The translations under genes were made by a program, and so were the position numbers. A stretch of 16,597 bases of DNA, from contig JANWVS010000004.1 of the NCBI GenBank assembly GCA_025056835.1, positions 1 through 16,597 of the forward strand, read 5' to 3'. Below, piece by piece: positions 7,332 through 14,682 of this stretch (the first letter of the stretch is position 1; each line of letters begins with the position of its first letter). The notes under the pieces were generated by a model. That model made no database searches. It had not been told where the DNA came from and saw nothing but the letters and a program-made list of their open reading frames with translations. The stretch is from Gemmataceae bacterium (GTDB lineage: Bacteria; Planctomycetota; Planctomycetia; Gemmatales; Gemmataceae).

Positions 7332-8573
7332 ATGAACGCAAGTAACGGCCAAACCGAAGCGGAAGTTGAAGGCAAGCGCTTGTCGCTCAGCGATCGCGTC
7401 CAGGCCCTGAAACTGCCGGAATCGGCCAAACAAGTCGGTCCGCCCTCTGCCTTAGCCTGGGTCGCACTGGCCGTGGGTGTCGTTGCTTTTATTTCCTCGG
7501 GAGTGCTGGCTTGGGAAGCCTATCGTACCCGGCAGCTGCTGGCGGGGCTGGCCGATGGTCCGACCCGCGACCTGCTCGAAAAACTGGCGCGCGGCGAGGC
7601 GGCGGCTGCCGGCGAAGCCAAAAATGTTCCGGCCTCCGCGATCAGCGCCGCCAATCGTGCGCCGGCGGAAGGCGAAGTCGTGCTCGAATCGAAAGGCTAC
7701 ATCGTGCCCGTGCATCAGATTCAAGTCAGCCCGAAGGTCGGCGGGATGGTCATGGAGTTGAACTTTGAAGAAGGCATGCGCGTGCAGGAAGGATATGTGC
7801 TGGCGCGCCTGGAAACCACCGATTATCAGGCAGATTATGATCGTGCCGTAGGCATGGCGTTGGCGGCCAAGCATCGCTGGCAGGAGCTGTGGAAGTACCG
7901 CGACGACGAAATCCGTCAGGCCCAAGCTGAGTTGGAAGATGCGATTGCCCAACGCGACCAACTCGCGTTGGAATGGCAACGAACCCAAGCCCTCCGCGCT
8001 ACCAAGGCGCTGGCGCCGCGCGACTACGAGGCCGCCGAAAGCGCTTACAAGTCGATGGCCCAGCGCGTGATCCGTTTGCAATTGGCCCTCGATCTGTGGA
8101 AAAAAGGGCCGCGCGACGAACGCATTGCGGCCGCCAAGGGGGAATACGACCAGGCGCAGGCGGAGGTGGCCAAGGCCAAGTGGCGGCTCGACAACTGCGT
8201 GGTGCGAGCGCCGGTCAGCGGCACCATCCTCTCCAAAAAGGCGGAGAAAGGCAACATCGTCAATCCCTCGGCTTTTTCCAATGGCCTGTCCGCAAGCATT
8301 TGCGAGATGGCGGACCTCTCCGACTTGGAAGTCGATCTGGCCATTGCGGAGCGCGACGTCGCCCGCATCTTCAAAGGTCAACGATGTACGGTCAAGGCAG
8401 AAGCCTACCCCGAGCGTAATTACCAGGGGGTCGTCTCACGTCTGATGCCCACGGCCGACCGATCGAAGGGAGCCGTACCGGTGCGCGTCAAAATCGCCAT
8501 TCCTCGCGAGGAAGAAGGGCAATACCTGCGTCCGGAAATGGGGGCGGTGGTCACGTTTTACAATCAGCGGTGA
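7332..8573 (+). CDS. HlyD/RND-type periplasmic adaptor (membrane fusion protein)
   Basis: 413 aa. Adaptors of this family bridge an inner-membrane pump and an outer-membrane channel. Seen: a cytoplasmic N-terminus of about 38 residues, one transmembrane anchor (about 40-61), the first half of a biotinyl-lipoyl-like domain (about 117-163, with VSPKVGGMVMELNFEEGMRV), a long helical hairpin rich in Ala, Gln, Glu and Arg (about 165-285), the second lipoyl half (VRAPVSGTILSKKAEKGNIV, 291-310), and a beta-barrel domain (about 325-410). The start is the ATG at 7332; the ribosome site is weak. No ABC ATPase, RND or MFS pump and no TolC-like gene lies next to it, so the substrate and partner are unknown. 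gatB follows 37 bases downstream on the same strand and may be read from the same transcript. Confidence 0.92.
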   Translation: MNASNGQTEAEVEGKRLSLSDRVQALKLPESAKQVGPPSALAWVALAVGVVAFISSGVLAWEAYRTRQLLAGLADGPTRDLLEKLARGEAAAAGEAKNVPASAISAANRAPAEGEVVLESKGYIVPVHQIQVSPKVGGMVMELNFEEGMRVQEGYVLARLETTDYQADYDRAVGMALAAKHRWQELWKYRDDEIRQAQAELEDAIAQRDQLALEWQRTQALRATKALAPRDYEAAESAYKSMAQRVIRLQLALDLWKKGPRDERIAAAKGEYDQAQAEVAKAKWRLDNCVVRAPVSGTILSKKAEKGNIVNPSAFSNGLSASICEMADLSDLEVDLAIAERDVARIFKGQRCTVKAEAYPERNYQGVVSRLMPTADRSKGAVPVRVKIAIPREEEGQYLRPEMGAVVTFYNQR

Positions 8574-8610
8574 GCCGAGCCTCGGCCAGACCTGAGCGAT
8601 CGTGGAGAAA

Positions 8611-10155
8611 ATGAGTTACCGTCTCGTCATCGGCCTGGAGACGCATGTTCAACTGCTGACGCGAACCAAGCTGTTCTGTGGTTGCGACACGCGCTTCGGC
8701 CTGGCGCCCAACTCGGCCACGTGTCCCATTTGTATGGGACTGCCCGGGAGCTTGCCGGTCCTGAACGCAGCGGCGTTTGAATTGGCTCTCAAGGCCGCGA
8801 CGGCGCTCAATTGCCGGATCATGCCTTACACCAAATGGGATCGCAAGAACTACTATTATCCCGATCTGCCGAAGAACTATCAGATCAGCCAATACGATCT
8901 GCCCTTCAGCCGCGACGGTTGGTTGGAGATCGCGGCCGCGTCGGGCACGAAACGCATCGGCATCATGCGCGTGCATCTCGAAGAAGACGCCGGCAAAATG
9001 CTCCACGACGAGGCCGGCGGCGGTCGCGACAGCTTGGTTGATCTCAACCGGGCGGGGACGCCGTTGCTCGAGATCGTCAGCCGTCCCGACCTTTCCACTC
9101 CCGAGGAGGCCAAGACCTATCTGGAAGAAATGCGTCTGCTGCTGCGGGACATCCAAGTTTCCGACTGCGAAATGCAGGAGGGCAGCTTGCGGTGCGATGC
9201 CAACGTCAACTTGCACATCCCGCAGGCGGACGGCACCTATCACGCCACCCCGCTGATCGAGGTCAAAAACCTCAACAGTTTTCGGGCCATCGAACGGGCC
9301 ATGAAATACGAAGCCGAGCGCCAATGGCGCGAATACCAGGAACAATTCGGCTCGCGCTGGTGCGTCGATCCCACACAAACCAAACGGTTCGGCGGTGACG
9401 TCATTCGACCGGTCTGCGAGAGGGTCAACGGTCGGTTGCGCCCCGTCAACAAGGCCACGGCGGGCTGGAACGAGCGAACGGAACGAACGGAGATGCAGCG
9501 GCGCAAGGAAGAAGCCGCGGATTATCGCTACTTTCCCGACCCCGATCTGGTGCCGGTGACGGTCGGGGAAGCCGACCTTCAACGCGTTCGGGGAGCCTTG
9601 GGCGAATTGCCGGCAGCGCGGCGGGCGCGGCTCGCGAACCAGTACGGCCTCGGCGCTTACGATGCCGACCTGCTTGTCCGCCAGGGAAGGGCTTTTGTGG
9701 CCTATTTCGAGGCGGTGGCGGCCCGGTGCGGCCAGCCGAAAGAAGCCTGCAATTGGCTGGCCAACGACCTGCTGCAAACGCTCAACGAGCGCAAGACCAC
9801 CATCGAGAACGCGCCGTTGTCGGCCGCGGCCTTGGGCGATTTGATCGCCGAAGTGAAAGCGATGGGTCTCAACAAGCAACGCGCCCGCGAAGTTTACGCC
9901 GTCATGCTCGCTGAGGGATTAGGAGCGAAAGAAGCCCTTGCCAAGCTCGGCTTTGCCGTCGTCGCTGACGAAGCCCAGTTGCTTCCGATCATCCGCCGGG
10001 CCATTGCGGCCCATCCCAAGGCGGTCGCTGATTACAAAAAGGGCAAGATCAAGGCCGCCGACGCCATCAAGGGCGCGGTCATGCGGGAAACGAAAGGAAT
10101 GGCCAAGATGGAACAGGTCCACCAGCTGTTGGTCCAGGAACTCAACAACGCTTGA
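8611..10155 (+). CDS. gatB: Aspartyl/glutamyl-tRNA amidotransferase subunit B
   Basis: GatB is the tRNA-binding kinase and transamidase subunit of GatCAB, which converts Glu-tRNA-Gln (and Asp-tRNA-Asn) to the amide form. 514 aa from this start, against about 475-500 usually. Seen: VIGLETHVQLLTRTKLFC at the N-terminus, a Cys set (CGC, then CPICMGLPG) matching the structural zinc site, YYYPDLPKNYQISQYD, HLEEDAGKM, DLNRAGTPLLEIVS, DYRYFPDPDLVPV, and a C-terminal GatB/YqeY helical tail. An alternative GTG at 8602 is three codons upstream; GGAG at 8604-8607 is close to the ATG, so the choice is not certain. The extra length is mainly a segment around 9337-9465 ahead of the DYRYFPDPD motif. gatA and gatC are not in the window. 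Gln-tRNA is therefore probably made by the indirect route. Confidence 0.97.
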   Translation: MSYRLVIGLETHVQLLTRTKLFCGCDTRFGLAPNSATCPICMGLPGSLPVLNAAAFELALKAATALNCRIMPYTKWDRKNYYYPDLPKNYQISQYDLPFSRDGWLEIAAASGTKRIGIMRVHLEEDAGKMLHDEAGGGRDSLVDLNRAGTPLLEIVSRPDLSTPEEAKTYLEEMRLLLRDIQVSDCEMQEGSLRCDANVNLHIPQADGTYHATPLIEVKNLNSFRAIERAMKYEAERQWREYQEQFGSRWCVDPTQTKRFGGDVIRPVCERVNGRLRPVNKATAGWNERTERTEMQRRKEEAADYRYFPDPDLVPVTVGEADLQRVRGALGELPAARRARLANQYGLGAYDADLLVRQGRAFVAYFEAVAARCGQPKEACNWLANDLLQTLNERKTTIENAPLSAAALGDLIAEVKAMGLNKQRAREVYAVMLAEGLGAKEALAKLGFAVVADEAQLLPIIRRAIAAHPKAVADYKKGKIKAADAIKGAVMRETKGMAKMEQVHQLLVQELNNA

Positions 10156-10162
10156 GCACATC

Positions 10163-10186
10163 GGCCGACAACTCCCGTGGTCGGTC
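10163..10186. terminator. Possible terminator hairpin between convergent gatB and PIG-L genes
   Basis: GGCCGAC (10163-10169) pairs with GTCGGTC (10180-10186), seven pairs with one G-T, around a 10-base loop. It fills the 29-base space between the gatB stop (10155) and the convergent stop at 10185, overlapping the latter by two bases. There is no T-tract on either strand, so the function is uncertain. Confidence 0.35.
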
Positions 10187-10943
10187 ATACCGCCTTCGCA
10201 CCGAGCAGACGGCCGAGGAGATTGTCTTGCGGGTAACTGTGCCCTAAATGTTGTCGGAAACCTTCGGCGTAGCCGACGCCGCACCATTGGCCACGCGCGG
10301 CGCACCAATCGCGCATCGCTTGCACATACTGGTCCATGCCGTGGTGCTTCAGCAGCCATTGGCGCTGACTGGCATGGCGGGCCAGCATCTCGGCCTTGTC
10401 GTCAATGACGGCGCTGATGTCGATGCAAAAACCCGGGGCCACGGTTCGGCCGAGCGGATCCTTGCCTTCGATCGGATCACAGTAGTAAACGTGCGGGATC
10501 TGTTCCAACGGCGGACCGAGATTGCGGTCGGCCAAGAAGTTCGGGATCGGGGCGGCAAAAGCCGCGGCGCGGGCGAGAACGCTGGTCTGCTCGTGGTCGA
10601 GCATGTAGTCGCTGGGACTATGCGTGAAGAGAATGCTCGGCCGGACGGCCCGCAACAGGCGCGTCACCTTTTCGAGGGTTGCCTCGTTGTAAAAAATCAG
10701 CAGATCGCGCTCCTCCAGGCAATGGTACTGGGCACCGATTAACGCGGCGGCATGGGCACCCTCGGCCCGGCGCAGATTGCTGATTTCCAGCGGTCCATGC
10801 TCCACCGATCCGCAGTCGCCAGGCGTCAGCGAGGCAATGTGAATCGTCCAACCGTGTTCGCGTGCCAAGCGGATCAGGACGCCGGCGCAGAGGAACTCGG
10901 CATCGTCGGGATGGGCTAAAAGCGATAGCGCTGTGGTGTTCAT
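10185..10943 (-). CDS. PIG-L/LmbE-family N-acetylhexosamine-type deacetylase
   Basis: 252 aa zinc-dependent deacetylase of the LmbE/PIG-L fold. The family removes acetyl groups from N-acetylglucosamine-type substrates, for example in mycothiol, bacillithiol or GPI synthesis; the substrate here cannot be told. Metal ligands are visible: AHPDDAEF near the N-terminus (H11, D14) and HSPSDYMLDHEQTS with H117. The start is the ATG at 10943, whose first bases overlap the plsC stop as ATGA; AAGGGG lies about nine bases upstream. The frame extends to 11108 inside plsC, but that part is antisense-like filler. As the last gene of the cmk-plsC run, it may act on an envelope or lipid-linked sugar (inference). 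Confidence 0.9.
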   Translation of the reverse strand: MNTTALSLLAHPDDAEFLCAGVLIRLAREHGWTIHIASLTPGDCGSVEHGPLEISNLRRAEGAHAAALIGAQYHCLEERDLLIFYNEATLEKVTRLLRAVRPSILFTHSPSDYMLDHEQTSVLARAAAFAAPIPNFLADRNLGPPLEQIPHVYYCDPIEGKDPLGRTVAPGFCIDISAVIDDKAEMLARHASQRQWLLKHHGMDQYVQAMRDWCAARGQWCGVGYAEGFRQHLGHSYPQDNLLGRLLGAKAV

Positions 10944-11683
10944 GGGCAAGGCCCCTTGTAGCGCCGCAACTTTTCCGCGCGGCGTTGTTGGTTGGCGATG
11001 GCCGCAAACAACTCGGTGAGGACCTGCTCGCGCGGAGCGTTGGCCCAGCGCTGTGAATCGAGCGGTTTGCCGATGCTGACGGCCATCGCCCCGGGACGAG
11101 GCGGGCAAAACACGGGCGCGGGTAGGGGGTAGCTGCGCCAGCGCGGCCAGGCATGGTAGGCGCCGGCGATGCCCACCGGGACGATCGCCATCCGCGTCTT
11201 GCGCATCAACAGGTGAATGCCCGGCTTGAGCGGCACCATCGAGCCGGTGGGCGTGCGTTCCCCTTCGGGGAAAACCAGCACTGCCTTGCCGAGGGCGAGT
11301 TGATCGCGGACGGTTCGCAAACCATCGATGCCGATACCTTCCTGGTCAATCGGTACGGCATTGAGACTGCGGATCAACCAGGAAAAAAACCAATTGCGAA
11401 AGAGCGTCTTGCGGGCGAGGTAGATCAATCGCCGGGGCGAAGCCAAGCCGATTGCCACGGGATCGAGAAAACTCTGATGATTGGCGATCGCCAGCACCGG
11501 TCCCGAGCGGGGCAGATTGTTGCCTCCCTCAACCCGCAGGCTGAAACCCAGGACATAGACATGAGCACTGACGACGCGGCAGAAATGAAACCACAAATCG
11601 GCGGCGAGCGACGTGATCACGCCATCTGCTGCCGCGCCTGCGGGCGTCCCGGAGTTGTCGGTGGCCGGCTCTGGAACCTTCAT
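10940..11683 (-). CDS. plsC: 1-acyl-sn-glycerol-3-phosphate acyltransferase
   Basis: Adds the second acyl chain to lysophosphatidate to make phosphatidate at the inner membrane. 247 aa, typical for the family. Seen: a hydrophobic N-terminal stretch (about 29-48), the catalytic H-x4-D motif in ANHQSFLDP (H69, D74), the substrate motif FPEGERT (138-144) and the later VPVGIAGAY block. The start ATG at 11683 overlaps the cmk stop as ATGA, and the stop overlaps the next gene in the same way, so translation of the three genes is probably coupled. The frame is open upstream to 12022 inside cmk, but without acyltransferase character. Confidence 0.94.
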   Translation of the reverse strand: MKVPEPATDNSGTPAGAAADGVITSLAADLWFHFCRVVSAHVYVLGFSLRVEGGNNLPRSGPVLAIANHQSFLDPVAIGLASPRRLIYLARKTLFRNWFFSWLIRSLNAVPIDQEGIGIDGLRTVRDQLALGKAVLVFPEGERTPTGSMVPLKPGIHLLMRKTRMAIVPVGIAGAYHAWPRWRSYPLPAPVFCPPRPGAMAVSIGKPLDSQRWANAPREQVLTELFAAIANQQRRAEKLRRYKGPCP

Positions 11684-12327
11684 AATCGCTTGCGGACCTC
11701 GTGTTCCATCCGATCGACGACCTGCTCCAGGGTCAGCCCCGTGCTGTCGAGCAAGATCGCATCGGCCGCCGGCGTCATGGGGGCAACGTCGCGGGCTGCG
11801 TCGCGGGCATCGCGTGCGTCCTGGGCAGCCCGGACCTCGGCCAGAGTCACCGTTTCGCCCCGCGCCAGCAAATCGTGCCATCGGCGCCGGGCGCGCTCCT
11901 CCGGGTCGGCCACGAGAAAAAACTTGCACACGGCGTCGGGAAAGACGACGGTGCCTTGGTCGCGTCCTTCGCACACGTAGTTGCCGCGCGACGCGATAGA
12001 CCGTTGCAACTGCGCCAACCACTGGCGAACAGGCAGACTGCTGGCGACGGCGCCGGAGTGAGCCGTGACTTTGGGGTCGCGGATGGCTTGGGTGACATCC
12101 GCACCATCCAGGAGGACCAGGTCGTCTCGCAATTCGAGACGCAGCCGACCGATCAAGGCGGCCAGTGCCGCGGGATTGGCGACGTCGACATTCTGTTGCA
12201 ACGCCGCCAAAGCGACGGCACGAAACATCGCCCCCGTGTCGAGAAAATTGAAACCTAAGCGCCGCGCCAAGAGTCGCGCGGCGCTGCTCTTGCCGGCGCC
12301 GGCGGGGCCGTCGATGGTTACGACCAT
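11680..12327 (-). CDS. cmk: Cytidylate kinase
   Basis: Phosphorylates CMP and dCMP to the diphosphates with ATP. 215 aa, a normal short-form length. Seen: the P-loop IDGPAGAGKSSAAR at 5-18, LDTGAMFRAV (the CMP-binding region, where LDTGAMYR is usual), the EGRDQGTVVFPDA block (EGRDIGTVVFPDA is usual, so Gln replaces Ile), and the lid region PEERARRRW. The start is the ATG at 12327; the upstream ribosome site is weak, and the gene lies only 10 bases after the preceding stop, so reinitiation or coupling is likely. It is followed by plsC with an ATGA overlap. A cmk-plsC pairing is also known in other bacteria. Confidence 0.96.
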   Translation of the reverse strand: MVVTIDGPAGAGKSSAARLLARRLGFNFLDTGAMFRAVALAALQQNVDVANPAALAALIGRLRLELRDDLVLLDGADVTQAIRDPKVTAHSGAVASSLPVRQWLAQLQRSIASRGNYVCEGRDQGTVVFPDAVCKFFLVADPEERARRRWHDLLARGETVTLAEVRAAQDARDARDAARDVAPMTPAADAILLDSTGLTLEQVVDRMEHEVRKRL

Positions 12328-12337
12328 GGCCGTCGGA

Positions 12338-13603
12338 TCACTGGACCGTCAGGGAAAATGTTTCATTGGCCGAGACGGAACGCGTTTTCTGCTCTCGCAG
12401 TCCCCAGGTCGGCGAAATCACTTCATAGGTGATCGGTCCCGCGGGCACTGATTCCAGCGTCTTCAGCGACCGCGGTGCGACCCGGTAGGCCTTGTCGTTG
12501 ATCACAAACAAAATGTCTTCGTGATACATGTTGACCAGTAAGACTCGAGCTGTCGGGGTTGGTGAAGACAAGGCGATGCGATTGGCCGTGCCCGGCTCAT
12601 GGGGCTGAAGCTTGATGATCGCCTGCTCAATGCCAACCAGGTGTTTCTTCAGCTCTTCGAGACCGGCCCGGTCGGCAGCAGTGACAGCGCCGCCGGGGCG
12701 CGACAATTCGCGGCGCAAGGAGTTGATGTCGCTTTGCAATTGAGTCAATTGCTTCTCCAAGTTGTCGATCTTGGCGTTCGTCTTGGTCAGCTCGATGTCG
12801 AAGCTGAGTTTCGTCGCCTTGAGAGCGCCGACGTCTTCTTGAACTTTGCCGATGTCGCCCTTGAGCGCGTCGACGCTCTTGGCAGCCCCTTCGATCGTCC
12901 TGATCGCCGTATCGAACAAGCTCTTGAGGCTGTCGAACTGTTTTTTCAAATCCTCGACTTGTTTCTCAAACTTGGTGTTGTCTTGAGCCACGGCGGCCGG
13001 AGCCGTCACCACTACAGGGGCAGCGGCGACCAGCGAGTACAACGCCAACGTTTTCCAGGTGCGCAACATAGGAGTGTCTCCAAGGTTGTTTCGGCCAAGG
13101 AAAATCGTCGGTTCCGGCAACGCCGACGCCGGTTCGACCACATCCTGAGGCACCGCGGCTAGAGGCACGTCGCGCAGGGGTAACGACACCACCGGCGGCG
13201 GATCAACCTTGATGGGCACCGGAGCGGGCGGAGCGTCGAAGCGCACCACGCTGGCCGCGTCGCTCGGCAGCGGTGGCGGTGGGGGCGGCGGCTGAAACGC
13301 CACTTGCACCGATTCCGACCCGCGTTGATCGCGCGCAGGAACCTCTCCTATGAGCTTAGGAATTGCGTGTTCCGCACGCAAGGACTTTTCCGAATTTCCG
13401 GAACGCGGCAGCGCACTGTACGCCCCCCACATCATCAAGGCCGTCGCCGTGCAGCCAAAAATAAAGACCAAGTACCAGATCGTGTCCGCAGACCACGCCG
13501 ACGCAACGACGGGCGAGGGAGCCGCTTGAAGCGGCGATCGTACCGATGCCGAAGAAACATCGCCTCTCGGGCCATGGGTCGACAAATCAGGTAAATAGCT
13601 CAT
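12338..13603 (-). CDS. Membrane-anchored proline-rich and coiled-coil envelope protein, possibly two nested products
   Basis: Unrecognised protein of 421 aa. Order of parts: a short N-terminus, one transmembrane segment (about 43-64), a proline-rich stretch with a run of seven prolines (about 105-165), then at residue 179 a second start-like unit reading MLRTWK followed by a hydrophobic stretch ending AAVAQ, which looks like a complete signal peptide with a cleavage site near 206. After it come a long coiled coil (about 210-320, with heptads such as LEKQLTQLQSDINSLRREL) and a small beta-rich C-terminal domain (about 335-421). The ATG at 13603 has GGGA five bases upstream of its spacer. Either one protein with two hydrophobic segments is made, or a 243-aa secreted coiled-coil protein is started at 13069. 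Ten bases separate it from cmk. Confidence 0.72.
   Translation of the reverse strand: MSYLPDLSTHGPRGDVSSASVRSPLQAAPSPVVASAWSADTIWYLVFIFGCTATALMMWGAYSALPRSGNSEKSLRAEHAIPKLIGEVPARDQRGSESVQVAFQPPPPPPPLPSDAASVVRFDAPPAPVPIKVDPPPVVSLPLRDVPLAAVPQDVVEPASALPEPTIFLGRNNLGDTPMLRTWKTLALYSLVAAAPVVVTAPAAVAQDNTKFEKQVEDLKKQFDSLKSLFDTAIRTIEGAAKSVDALKGDIGKVQEDVGALKATKLSFDIELTKTNAKIDNLEKQLTQLQSDINSLRRELSRPGGAVTAADRAGLEELKKHLVGIEQAIIKLQPHEPGTANRIALSSPTPTARVLLVNMYHEDILFVINDKAYRVAPRSLKTLESVPAGPITYEVISPTWGLREQKTRSVSANETFSLTVQ
13067..13081 (-). promoter_or_regulatory. Internal ribosome binding site and start codon (alternative product 12338-13069)
   Basis: GGAG (13081-13078) lies eight bases before an in-frame ATG (13069-13067) that opens an apparent signal peptide. 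The spacing is ideal for initiation. A product from here would be 243 aa: signal peptide, coiled coil and C-terminal beta domain. If this is the only real start, residues 1-178 of the longer frame would be a separate or spurious open stretch, but that stretch has a credible transmembrane segment and no stop. Confidence 0.5.
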
Positions 13604-13699
13604 GGCATTCCCGCTTTCGAAACAACCGATGCGGTCCGATAGCGCGAACGTAGCAAAAGATGCCTTGCGGAAAAAGAGAGATTCGCGGCGCCGCAGTCA

Positions 13700-13754
13700 T
13701 TCCGTGTCGGGTCGGGGTGGTAAAGGTCCACCGGCAGGCCAACCCGGCACGGAA
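13700..13754. other. Two-tier hairpin in the gap between rimI and the 12338-13603 gene
   Basis: The outer arms TTCCGTGTCGGGT (13700-13712) and ACCCGGCACGGAA (13742-13754) are complementary over 13 pairs with one T-G. Inside them GGTGG (13716-13720) pairs with CCACC (13728-13732) around a 7-base loop. It is 97 bases above the start at 13603 and about 70 bases below the rimI stop, so it could be a structured leader or a 3' end element. No T-tract follows on either strand. Confidence 0.5.
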
Positions 13755-13773
13755 CGGCTGTACATTTCAAAGC

Positions 13774-13799
13774 CGGTCAGCCGCCTCGGCGGTCGACCG
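13774..13799. terminator. Possible hairpin downstream of rimI
   Basis: CGGTC...GACCG encloses CCGCC...GGCGG in a nearly perfect palindrome, 25 bases past the rimI stop on the minus strand. On that strand the following bases read GGCTTTGAAAT, a weak T-rich patch. It may help end or stabilise the rimI transcript. Confidence 0.3.
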
Positions 13800-13824
13800 A
13801 CCCACGCAGCAGCAAAGGAAAGGC

Positions 13825-14358
13825 TCAGTTTTCTTCGTATTGGGCAATGCGATTGACGAATTCTTCGGGATCGGCACCGACCTCATCGCCGAAGCGATAT
13901 TCCATCACGAAGGCGTCCTCGCCGGTGTCTTCGTAAAACGCTCGCAGGACACGGATGGCCCGAAATTCGAGCTTTCGGAAAAACAGTTGCGCCGCCAGAT
14001 TCGTTTCCCGCACTTGCAAGCTGATCCGCGTGCGGCGATGACTGGAAAGCTTGCTCACAAGTTTGTTCACCATTTGGGTTCCCACGCCTTTGCGGCGCCA
14101 GCCGGAATGGACGGCGAAATTCAAGATGTGCAGCTTCGATTTGTGTAATTCGTAAATCATAAAGCCGACGACTTTTTCGCCGTGTTCGGCCACCATGCCG
14201 ATGCAGTTACGTTGCCGCAGGCAACGGAGGAAGTCCTCTTCCGTCCAGGGAAACTCAAAGCTGAGTTGTTCGATGTTCAAGACTTCCGGCATGTCGCGGC
14301 GGATCATCCAGCGGATGTGGACCCGTGCGTGATCCTTTTCAGCCCGTGTCGCGTTCAT
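13825..14358 (-). CDS. rimI: GNAT acetyltransferase, RimI-like (ribosomal protein S18 alanine N-acetyltransferase)
   Basis: 177 aa protein of the GNAT fold using acetyl-CoA; RimI acetylates the N-terminal alanine of ribosomal protein S18. Seen: LNIEQLSFEFPWTEEDF (the E..SF..PW signature of RimI), the acetyl-CoA loop WRRKGVGTQMV, VRETNLAAQLFFRKLEF, and a C-terminal FYEDTGEDAFVMEYRF matching the family's 'Y....EDA..M' end. About 20 acidic residues extend beyond the usual end. The ATG at 14358 has GAGGTG five bases upstream; a TTG directly before it (14361) is less likely. RimI-like enzymes can have broader targets, so the exact substrate is inferred. No tsaB or tsaD lies nearby. Confidence 0.88.
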   Translation of the reverse strand: MNATRAEKDHARVHIRWMIRRDMPEVLNIEQLSFEFPWTEEDFLRCLRQRNCIGMVAEHGEKVVGFMIYELHKSKLHILNFAVHSGWRRKGVGTQMVNKLVSKLSSHRRTRISLQVRETNLAAQLFFRKLEFRAIRVLRAFYEDTGEDAFVMEYRFGDEVGADPEEFVNRIAQYEEN

Positions 14359-14682
14359 CAAGGCACCTCACCGGCGGAATGTAGCAACGCCTAGGCGACG
14401 GCTCAAGGGCGACCAAAGCCGTCGGTCATATCGAGTGCCCACATCGAGCACCCACTACGCCTGCGAGGAAAGGAAAGAAGGGGGATTCCTTTCCCCTGGT
14501 CTCAGCCATCATGGCCGATTGCTTGCGATTTGCCAGTGAAACGACGACGGGTTGGAAGCAACTTACTAAGCCGCGCGTTTCCCGGCAAAGGTTTTTTTCG
14601 AAAACTTTCACCATCCGTTCGCAACACTCATCTTCGGGGAGATCGACGGCGGTTTATAGCAACTCCTCGAGCGAAAACAACG
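14359..14682. other. 324-base intergenic region with two hairpins, no supported gene
   Basis: Between the upstream DUF11-like gene stop and rimI, both on the minus strand. Two perfect inverted repeats are present: CGACGGCT (14396-14403) with AGCCGTCG (14417-14424), and GGAAAGGAA (14467-14475) with TTCCTTTCC (14486-14494). A 62-codon frame (14426-14614, minus) has no ribosome site or recognisable motif, and I do not call it. The region would form a long leader for rimI if the promoter at 14653-14680 is real. Confidence 0.6.
14653..14680 (-). promoter_or_regulatory. Putative promoter upstream of rimI
   Basis: On the minus strand TTGTTT (14680-14675) and TATAAA (14658-14653) are separated by 16 bases, starting just past the stop of the upstream gene at 14683. 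The rimI start is about 295 bases further on, which would leave a long untranslated leader containing both hairpins. Confidence 0.35.

Noticed and set aside
8551..9879. A 442-codon open frame on the minus strand across gatB
   Set aside because: It is the antisense shadow of gatB, whose conserved motifs run through the whole span on the plus strand; high GC makes such frames common.
14426..14614. A 62-codon minus-strand frame between rimI and the DUF11-like gene
   Set aside because: There is no clear ribosome site, no motif and no hydrophobic segment, and it contains one of the hairpins; support is too thin.
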